From: Ilyonectria destructans
Taxonomy: Eukaryota; Ascomycota; Sordariomycetes; Hypocreales; Nectriaceae
NCBI GenBank assembly: GCA_020740775.1
Contig: JAHEWK010000020.1
Coordinates: 248,001-312,000, forward strand
Direction: 5' to 3'
Length of the DNA: 64,000 nt
Positions within the stretch are counted from its first letter, which is position 1. Each line of letters begins with the position of its first letter. This document shows, one piece after another, positions 50,284 to 57,458 of the stretch. A program made the translations under genes and the position numbers. The notes beneath the pieces were generated by a model, which searched no databases, was not told the DNA's origin, and was given only the letters and a program-made list of their open reading frames with translations.

Positions 50284-50453
50284 AATAAATAGCTCCTGGA
50301 TTAGATCACCCCGAGGCTCTATGGCCTAGGTTACCCCTGAGCAATCTGAGTCAGATTTAGCCATCTAATCGTGACCAAACTGATGCCATCTTGTTCGCCT
50401 CGTTCTGACGAGTAAAAAATGATGGTATCGTTGTGTCCGTAATGTAAAAATAT
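50284..50453. other. Spacer between Crypton and inverted-repeat element
   Basis: No gene is seen. It probably holds the Crypton 3' end. Cryptons lack inverted repeats, so the boundary cannot be placed. AAATAT at 50448-50453 is the left target duplication of the next element. Confidence 0.4.
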
Positions 50454-51168
50454 TGAGTATTGCTATCCGGGCTGTACTATATTGCTATCCGGGCTGTATG
50501 GGTCACATGCTATATCATGTGACCCCCCCCCGGGTCAAAGCCCGTATACGACCCGCCGAACGAACGCAAGCCTGCGCCGCACCTACTCGCAGACCGAGCT
50601 TGAGACACAGAGCAGCCAGCAGTCCCGCCGGCCGTCGACGCAGAGATTACGAAGCAGTACAAATAGTAGGGGCAGGGGAACCAGAGGGAGACGGGGCAGG
50701 GGAGGAAGAACAGCTGCTGCGTCAGCATCGTCAGCATCGTCAACACCGCGGTCTTCCGCCGTAGAGGAAGTTATCCCGGCTACGCAGCTACGGCTGCCAA
50801 CGCGGCAGTCACAGCGGCAGTCACAGCGGCAGTCACAGCAGTAGTCACAGCCGTAGTCAGAGCTACGTTGGCAGCCCCTTTGGCAGCCGGAATAACAGCC
50901 GGGCCGGGCTCAAAGTTACGAACTTTTCGGGGAAACTACGGAGATGTATTTTTTGAACGATTTGGCTGTAGCCGGGCCTCGCAAGCTTGTGGGTTGTTAT
51001 GATGTGTAGATAACTGTTAAATTCACTTGTTATTCGTGGTGCACTCTGACTTACACTGTAATTTTGGTGTGTGGAAGAGAAAGGGGAGAAAGTGGGGGAA
51101 ATAAATTTACATCACGTGACTGATACAGCCCGGATAGCAATATGGTACAGCCCGGATAGCAATACTCA
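50454..51168. mobile_element. 715-bp inverted-repeat element with 6-bp target duplication
   Basis: Both ends carry inverted repeats of about 56 nt with four mismatches, beginning TGAGTATTGCTATCCGGGCT. Each repeat contains the unit ATTGCTATCCGGGCTGTA twice in tandem. AAATAT flanks the element on both sides (50448-50453, 51169-51174). The 6-bp duplication excludes Tc1/mariner (TA) and hAT (8 bp). Tandemly doubled terminal motifs also occur at the right end of the 44.0-47.6 kb element, so it may belong to the same DDE superfamily, but this is inference. It has no transposase and contains a short Arg/Gly-rich frame. Confidence 0.8.
50482..50844 (+). CDS. Arg/Gly- and Gln/Ser-rich open frame inside the 715-bp element
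   Basis: A frame of 120 codons has three biased parts: a Thr/Ser/Gln-rich segment (RTYSQTELETQSSQQSRRPS), an RGRG-type patch (NSRGRGTRGRRGRGGR) and a tail RQSQRQSQRQSQQ. The tail comes from a 12-bp tandem repeat (CGGCAGTCACAG, about 50803-50850). It begins within the left inverted repeat, so the natural start is uncertain. It could be a captured N-terminal exon of a nuclear or RNA-binding protein. I recognise no gene. Confidence 0.35.
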   Translation: MLSGLYGSHAISCDPPPGQSPYTTRRTNASLRRTYSQTELETQSSQQSRRPSTQRLRSSTNSRGRGTRGRRGRGGRTAAASASSASSTPRSSAVEEVIPATQLRLPTRQSQRQSQRQSQQ

Positions 51169-51686
51169 AAATATTAAGCCCACGATGAGTCTGTATTGAT
51201 ACCGTTCCTAGAGGCGGTTATAGTAACTAGAAGAATTGGAAATAGTCGACTGTTTTAGTGGAGTTTCAGTGGATATGTGGCGGCAGTGCGCTGAACGATA
51301 CGCTGGAGACCGCCCAAAAATCCGACCCAATTCACGTTTCCGGACACAACTTTACAGCCACGCAGGCTACCGATACGCAACATAGATCAAATTAATCGCC
51401 AGAAGCAGGGCTTCACGTAGGTACAACTTTTATCGCACCGCGACGCGCAGCCGTCGGGCGCCGGCGTCGCGTTGCTGATATCACCAGGAAATCCGGGATA
51501 TTACGGGCTGGGCTGTCATCTGCGGGGTCATCTACGGAAGGCTATATCTAGCACTGGGTCAAAACGCATTTTCCATCCATTTTCGTCAATACAGGGACCC
51601 CACCCCACACCACCCTTGCCGCCGACCCCCCTGAGTATATGGATTAATCAATATCCATGTACACCCTACTACCTAAAGGTATTTGA
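51169..51686. other. Intergenic, nothing recognised
   Basis: No gene is seen. A GC-rich patch (CGCACCGCGACGCGCAGCCG at about 51436-51455) is the only notable composition change. Confidence 0.35.
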
Positions 51687-51770
51687 AAATGTGTGCGAGC
51701 GGCCCGTCCGGGCGCGGACGAGCATTTACGTGGCCGTTCGCCCCCAGACGGGCCGCTCGCACATTTATCC
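51687..51770. repeat. Hairpin upstream of module 2 accessory gene
   Basis: AAATGTGTGCGAGCGGCCCG and its imperfect complement CGGGCCGCTCGCACATTTA form arms of about 28 nt around a loop of about 25 nt. The inner edge CGCACATTTA resembles the CGCACATTA of the module 1 terminal repeat. It may be a rearranged end of the second DDE element or a tiny foldback element. Function is unknown. Confidence 0.6.
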
Positions 51771-51812
51771 CTCTTCATTTAACGCAATGTCCTAGATCTA
51801 TCATAATTCGTT

Positions 51813-53054
51813 ATGGCCCCAACTCTTCTGTACTGCCCCGGCCGGGCCCGTACTCAACATGCCACGATCTTACGGGATAACCCCTCTTGGGTCTCCTGTC
51901 CGTATTGTGGCACCCTCCTAGCCGACAAGCCCTCCAACACTTCCTCTGACGATGACGATGACCTTGAAGAGGTGGACTTCCAGAACCTACCCGACCGAAC
52001 CCGAAAGGCCTTTAAAGCGACCGAACGCCCCCAACCGGCACTGTACGCCTCAAACGCCGAGTCGCCCGCGGTGTCTACTCATCGAGCCGGCGCAACCGCT
52101 TTCTCTTCTGCTCTTCGAGAAGCTGATAAAGCCCGCCAGACTAGCATTCAGAACGACAAGAGTAAGGCCGAACGGAGTAGTACGGAGCTTATGCAGCCCC
52201 GTAAGATCGGGATTTCGTTGTACTTGTACGCTGGGAATTACTGTACGGCCGAGTCTGGTGGTATCGAGACTCTTGAGTGGTTCGACGTCATGGCCGTACA
52301 TAGGTTTCCGATGGCCGTACAGTTCAGTACGGCCCTGGAAACGGATACACACCAGCAGTTGATGTCCGCCATCATCAAACGGTTCTTCTCGAACTCGGGG
52401 GAGTGGGCGAAACTAGCTGAACGGGAGTGGACAGCTATTCCTATCGATGGGAAGCCACTAAGCCTGAACTTGAACGTTCGGTTCTGTGAGGCGGCGTACG
52501 AGTCCACTCAGCTATGGGCATTCCTGTTGCAGACAGGACTTCTACCTCGGTCGGAAATCCGCCTACACCTACGTACTGGCATCTCGGCCGAACAACCAGA
52601 ACGGGATGAAAGGGTCAGTACGAAGGGGAAAAGGACCGTACTGGCCCAGCCACAAGGACGTAAGCGCAATACGTCCGAGTCACTGGCTAGTATTACAGTC
52701 AAGGTCGAGAAACGGTCTACTTCAACAGCCAAACGAATCAAAACGGAAGCGGATGGGCCAGTACAGAAGGTCAACAAGAAGGTAGCCATACCGGTCAAGG
52801 CCGAGGCCAGCGGGTCAACTCAACAGGATTCAGTCAAAGCGGAGATGAACGGCCCCGTCCGGGGGGTAAAGGTCAAGGACGGGACGGACAAGCCTGTTCG
52901 GCGGACATCTGAAGGATGTAGTATAGACGACGATTGCGAAGATCCCTTTGGGGATAACCCTTTGCAGTCCGACCCCTTCGAAGTATTCAAGGGTACACGT
53001 TCGCACGCGAAAGGTTCTGAACAGGCCTTTCTGGAGACTACAGACCTCGCTTGA
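51813..53054 (+). CDS. Accessory protein of DDE transposon, module 2 (unknown function)
   Basis: A single exon encodes 413 residues. The N-terminus holds C8, H16 and C29-x2-C32 (CPYCG), the same order as in the module 1 partner. An acidic linker (SSDDDDDLEE) follows, then a folded-looking block beginning QPRKIGISLYLYAG, and a long Lys/Glu-rich tail. In the tail, SUMO-consensus sites recur: VKVE, IKTE, VKAE, VKAE. The stop lies 3 bp before the stop of the convergent transposase gene. The protein is probably nuclear. I recognise no named domain. Its conservation with the other module, despite strong divergence, implies a function in transposition or in host chromatin interaction (inference). 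Confidence 0.7.
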   Translation: MAPTLLYCPGRARTQHATILRDNPSWVSCPYCGTLLADKPSNTSSDDDDDLEEVDFQNLPDRTRKAFKATERPQPALYASNAESPAVSTHRAGATAFSSALREADKARQTSIQNDKSKAERSSTELMQPRKIGISLYLYAGNYCTAESGGIETLEWFDVMAVHRFPMAVQFSTALETDTHQQLMSAIIKRFFSNSGEWAKLAEREWTAIPIDGKPLSLNLNVRFCEAAYESTQLWAFLLQTGLLPRSEIRLHLRTGISAEQPERDERVSTKGKRTVLAQPQGRKRNTSESLASITVKVEKRSTSTAKRIKTEADGPVQKVNKKVAIPVKAEASGSTQQDSVKAEMNGPVRGVKVKDGTDKPVRRTSEGCSIDDDCEDPFGDNPLQSDPFEVFKGTRSHAKGSEQAFLETTDLA

Positions 53055-53057
53055 TAG

Positions 53058-54724
53058 CTAGTTTCGAGCTGACCCTGTCTCCGAATTTACATCCCATTCG
53101 TTATCGGAATCGTCCGTTCCCCCACGAACATGCCCGTCCAGATCAAATCCTCGTGTCCTCAGCTCGTCCTCTAGATGTCGAATACCTCCAGTTGGCGGCT
53201 CCTGGAGGTGTAATCGTGGGTCGACTCCGGATTTATAGTGATCCTCAAGTTGTTCACGTAAGTAAATGTACGAGCGATAAAGAGGAATATCGACACCATT
53301 TACACGGCGCTGTTCGCTCCCATCCCTGACCGAACGGCTGAGTACGGACTTGCAGAGCGCCAATACCTCGGCAGAGAGATACAACGATAGATCGAATGAT
53401 CTATGACCAAGAAGCTCCTCCATCTCCTCTAGTACGGCTGGAATGATTGGCTCCCCGTAATCCTCCGTACTGGACTGTTCGGGGTGGTGAAAGAGGACGT
53501 ACGGGACCCCAGGGACAACATGAGGTCGGTTGGGCTGTTTACGGATGTAATGGTTATTCCATACCCGTACGAAGCCGCGCAGGTCCGTATCTAAGGGTTC
53601 CATATATATATAGAGAAGGGCAATCTGATCGTAGATATGACTGGGTTCGAAAAGCCCTACTGTATGTAGGGTTCCAAAGACCGTCTAAACATGTCAGTAC
53701 GGAGGTGTTTAGGGGTACTCGGGGGCGTATAATAGTATCTTACCCGCCAGAACTGCGAACGGCCTTTACAAAGACGATTCCACCAGCTCTCGATCTTGAC
53801 GTTGTGGATGCTCTTGCCGTATACAAAACAGTCCTTGAACTTGATCGGTACGGCCTCGCCCGTGAGCGGTTGTATCCGTTCGCGCCCGGTGTGACTCGAG
53901 TGATACCAATGGAGGCCAGCAACAACCGGAGTTTCCTTCCCACGATCAGCCCGTATAATCCGCGGCGTAAAGCCACGTTCGCGAATGATCGAGAGGTATT
54001 GGAGGCCAACGCCGATAGACGTGTGCGTATTAAAGCCAACGAAAAACCAAGGGATATATCTCGAGTAGGCGTCAATCCCAGCGTAGATCTCAAAGCCGTA
54101 CGGCTTTAATTTATCGTACGCATCGATAGACCAGATAAAGTTAGGCCCAGGGCAGGTCCAGCCCGTACGGCGCCGTCTGAACTCGTCCAGCCGGTCTCGG
54201 AAGCTCCTTTGGTGGACTTCTTTGTAGGCAGAGTAAAGGACATCTCGGCTTGTAGAGAATCCTTGCTGGCGCAGCTCCGTTCGGAGGTATTCACGCCCGT
54301 AACCTGCCAAACGGCGCGTTGGATCAACCGCTTGGGCGATACGACCGATGGCTTGTTCTCGCAGGGTAATGTTTTCCTCTCGAGTATGCCGCTTTCGGAG
54401 GTCCATCTCTTGCCGTAGCCGTACGAGGCCTTTTTGGGTAATAGAAAACCCCTCAGATTGTAGCACTTGGAGCAACCGTTCGTCCGTAAGGTAGTGTTCG
54501 AAGAAGTGGAAGCGTAAACGGTCCCGGAGGGCGTCAGTCACTTCCGTACGGCCCTCACGTTGGAAGCCCCAGATTCGAAGAAAGCGCTTCAAGGTAGTAT
54601 CGGAAACGGGAACGTTCAAATCCGTCCGGAGCCATTCGCATAAGGCCGCGTTCGTCCAGCGTAGTTGCCATTTCCCACGGATTTGTTCTCGGTAGGGCTC
54701 GAGATCGATCCTCTGTCGTGGCAT
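53058..54724 (-). CDS. DDE transposase with integrase core, module 2, one intron
   Basis: Exon 1 is 54724-53744 and exon 2 is 53684-53058. The 59-bp intron (GTAAGA ... CTGAC ... TTTAG) restores a frame giving SQFWRTVFGTLHTVGLFEP, parallel to the module 1 protein (SQRWIAFSHELIDSGLFQP). The product is 535 residues, compared with 532 in module 1. The catalytic triad is present: WSIDAYDK (D201), IRADRGKE (D260), KIESWWNRL (E312). The N-terminus starts MPRQRIDLEPY, like MPRPRKDLERV in the sister gene, and has similar helix-turn-helix segments. No disabling change is seen. Outer inverted repeats for this module could not be found, so its ends may be lost or lie elsewhere. Confidence 0.85.
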
Positions 54725-55110
54725 TAGATCGGCGTGTTCGGGGACGTTCGGGGGCGTATAGAAGATATTTCAATGAATAAATAATAAAATGTTAAGACAG
54801 AATCAAATGCGTAGGGGAAGGAAAAATAAAGAGTATAAGGTCCATTTCTGGGCCGTACGGTGGCGAAACCCCCCGTACGGAGCCGGACTATCTGAAATAC
54901 CGAAAGACCAAAACGGTTATGAATGAACAGGAGGAGCTCACATTCCCGAACAGGCCTGTTCGTCCATCCCCCCCCCCCAAAAAGAAAAAAAGTGTGCAGA
55001 CAAGAACGGTATGTCAAAAACCCTTTCCAAAAACGTGATGCCAACCGACCATGCGAAGCCAGACGGGGCCGGTCGCGGGGTATACTGTCCTGAACGCCAA
55101 CGAAAATGAC
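54725..55110. other. Spacer between transposase 2 and DUF3716 gene
   Basis: This is the shared intergenic part between the transposase start (54724) and the DUF3716 stop (55111), both on the minus strand. It includes a C-run (54968-54977) and a CCGTACGG-type palindrome pair near 54853 and 54872. No gene is seen. Confidence 0.45.
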
Positions 55111-56173
55111 TTAATCAGAATCAGACTCATCTGGAAAAAGTTAGCCCTCCGTTCAAAGCTGTACGGGCCTGCACGCTCCCGTACGGGGATGGATGGGGAT
55201 GTACATACCAGTCTCGTCCTCAACATCGTCGGCGACCTTATTAAAGACGTCCGCGAGCGTACGGAGGTGCTTGAGGGGGACGGAACGGATGGCGTCAAGA
55301 ATGTCATCGTCATCATCAAGGGCCTTACGCTTACGGCCGCGCTTCTTACCCCTAGGCTTAGCATCTCCGTCCTTGACTAAAAAAATATGTCAGAACGGGA
55401 GCGAACTGGCTAGAACGGGGAAGAACGGGGGCAAACGGGGGCGTACGTACCGTAGAGAGTGCAGCGCTTAGCCGCGGAGTTGTAGCGACAGTTCGCGCAG
55501 GCACCATTGATCTGAACGCAGCTGTCGAACGGGCCCAAACCCCTCTGGCATGGGCCGCACGCGTCCGTTCCGGACCGTAAGTTGCCGTACAGATGGTGGA
55601 AGGCCGCGTCACAATTGGCACCCCGCTTTAGGTTGAGAGTGTTGTAGTAAGCGGTTCCGTCCGCGCCCGGACGGGTACGGACGCGCATGATGCGCTTGAT
55701 CTAACGTGAACGTAAGCGTACGTTATCACATAATGCCATGCAGCTACGGGAGGAAGCGAAAACCTTAAAGTAGTTCTGGGCGAGCGCACGAACGGCGGCG
55801 GAAACATTCTTGGAGACGTCTGGCGGACGGGTTAGAACTGGCGTGAGCGGGTAAAAACGGGCAAGAACGGGAGCGTACGCTTAAGGACCCAGGCGGTTAA
55901 ATGCTCGCTAACGGTCTCGTCCGGCTGGTCATCCTCTAGCTCCGCGTTCGGGAGCCGATGGCCGTGAACGCGAGTGTCTGGGGGCGTCCAGCTAGGATGG
56001 TTGGGGGGAACCCAGGGCTGGAAGTCGGGCAGCTCCAAACAGGCGCGTCCGCTGTCATTCGAGGCCGAGCCGCCTCCGTTTGGGGCCGGAGCGTCGTTCG
56101 GGGCTGGAGCGGTTCCGGACGTGCCCTTTCCACCCTTTCTGCCCTCCTTACCGGAGCGAGATCCGCGAGGCAT
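55111..56173 (-). CDS. DUF3716-type cysteine-rich protein, five exons
   Basis: Exons 56173-55879, 55819-55764, 55700-55451, 55376-55209 and 55130-55111 join in phase to 262 residues. The N-terminus is Gly/Lys-rich (MPRGSRSGKEGRKGGKG), then Pro-rich. The third exon holds the cysteine cluster C165-x2-C168, a GPFDSC block, then C-x2-C and a last C near 199. This matches my memory of fungal DUF3716, a small zinc-finger-like module. A nuclear localisation patch (PRGKKRGRKRK) and an acidic end (DESDSD) follow. All introns have GT-AG ends. It lies next to the second DDE module and shares its GTACGG-rich composition, so it may be cargo. The function of the domain is unknown. Confidence 0.75.
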
Positions 56174-57119
56174 TGTCGTTCGGGGCTGTTCGGGAGCGGA
56201 GGCGTACGGAAAATTGTACGAAAAATGTGAATGAAGTTGAGGTGGAGGCCGGAAGGAGCCGTACGGGACCGTACGATATGTGGATTTCGCGTGGAAGGTG
56301 GGGCAAAACCCGGTTTTTGGGTAACTGCGGAAACTGCTGAAAAAGGTCAGAAAGGCAAGAACCAGAACAAAGGCCGGGCAGGCGCCCAGGTACGTGACTG
56401 CTAGGCAAGGGAGTAGGCCAGTTGACCGTCGCAATTGAGCGCCTGCACGGAAGCGATCGCGATAGCCTATTTCTGGACGGTTCTGAACGCGAAAAAGGTA
56501 TGCAGCAAGAGGGTATTGTGTGGGCGCGGGGTGGAAAAGCTGGGATACGGTACGGAGGGCTCTTTCAAAAGTCATGTCTTGGCGCTAGTTCAAAATAGGA
56601 AATCTGGCGGCTGTGGCTGAGCCAAATACGTCAAGTACTTCCTCTGAGATCTTATCCACTAAAGGCTGCTAATTTTATAGCAGCCTGCACTCACTGTGTG
56701 ACATGGTGGTCCCCCTAAAGCCCCTAAAGCTGTAGGGGATATAGCAGCTAACCTACTGTGGCTGGGTTCTACGCCTTGTACCTCAGGTAGCCGACAAGGA
56801 TTGAGGGATGTGGCGCATTTAGCGTTGGACAAGACTTTTGAAAGGGCCCTCCGTAGGGGATCTGTTAGATTAACCAGCTGAGCCAAAAGTATAGAGTACT
56901 CTAAGTATTACTATAGCCAGTGTTAATCAGGTCCATAATCCAACAGGATCCACAGTTCCTAAAATTTAAAGAGATTGTATTGGCTATTGCTTAATTTGGA
57001 CTAGCGGTTTGCATCTAGCCAGTAGTAGTCCATGCCCACGGCCGCCGTGGATCTATCCAGAAACTCGTTTTGACCCAGTGCTAGATATAGCCGTCCGTAG
57101 GAGGTTAAGGTGACGTAGT
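56174..57119. other. Intergenic, nothing recognised
   Basis: The first 300 bp are likely the DUF3716 promoter. Between 56620 and 56890 a degenerate non-coding stretch contains CCCCTAAAG doublets. No gene, LTR or inverted repeat was identified. Confidence 0.4.
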
Positions 57120-57295
57120 CGATCAAGGCTGAGCACTATGGAATTGCAGTAGCCGCACGACGGCGCGACGTCTGGCCAAGTACTTGTCCGCGGCCTCAGT
57201 GTGGGCGCCCCGGTCGAGGAGCTGCTACACGACGGCCTCATGCCCGTTCCTGGCGGCGTCCGGCCTTGCGAATCTTTGCCGGGACATGACTTACG
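57120..57295 (-). pseudogene. Relic ankyrin repeat fragment
   Basis: One minus-strand frame reads PDAARNGHEAVV, a TAG stop, then QLLDRGAHTEAADKYLARRR, which is an ankyrin repeat pattern (A-A-R-N-G-H-x-x-V-V-x-x-L-L-x-x-G-A). It is interrupted and isolated, about 170 bp beyond the end of the intact ankyrin gene, and differs from its repeats. It probably remains from another NLR-type gene. Confidence 0.6.
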
Positions 57296-57458
57296 GCCAG
57301 TTTAAATTAGATATGTATTCACTGCCAACATCGGACTGACAAAAGACTCTGACGAGGCCGAGCAGTTGAATTATAAACTTGTGCATACTTAGTGAGATCT
57401 TCTAATCAACTTACATCATACAGCCGCGCAGGCCATTAGGGATAGGTCTTCTGGGCGC

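Noticed and set aside
53644..53745. Truncation of the module 2 transposase
   Set aside because: The apparent stop lies in a 59-bp intron. Splicing joins two parts that align with the intact module 1 protein.
53447..54109. 220-codon plus-strand open frame
   Set aside because: It is antisense to the DDE transposase catalytic core, which is clearly the coding strand.
55832..56575. 247-codon minus-strand frame as one gene
   Set aside because: Only the part from the internal Met at 56173 is coding (DUF3716 exon 1). The upstream part is promoter and the end runs into an intron.
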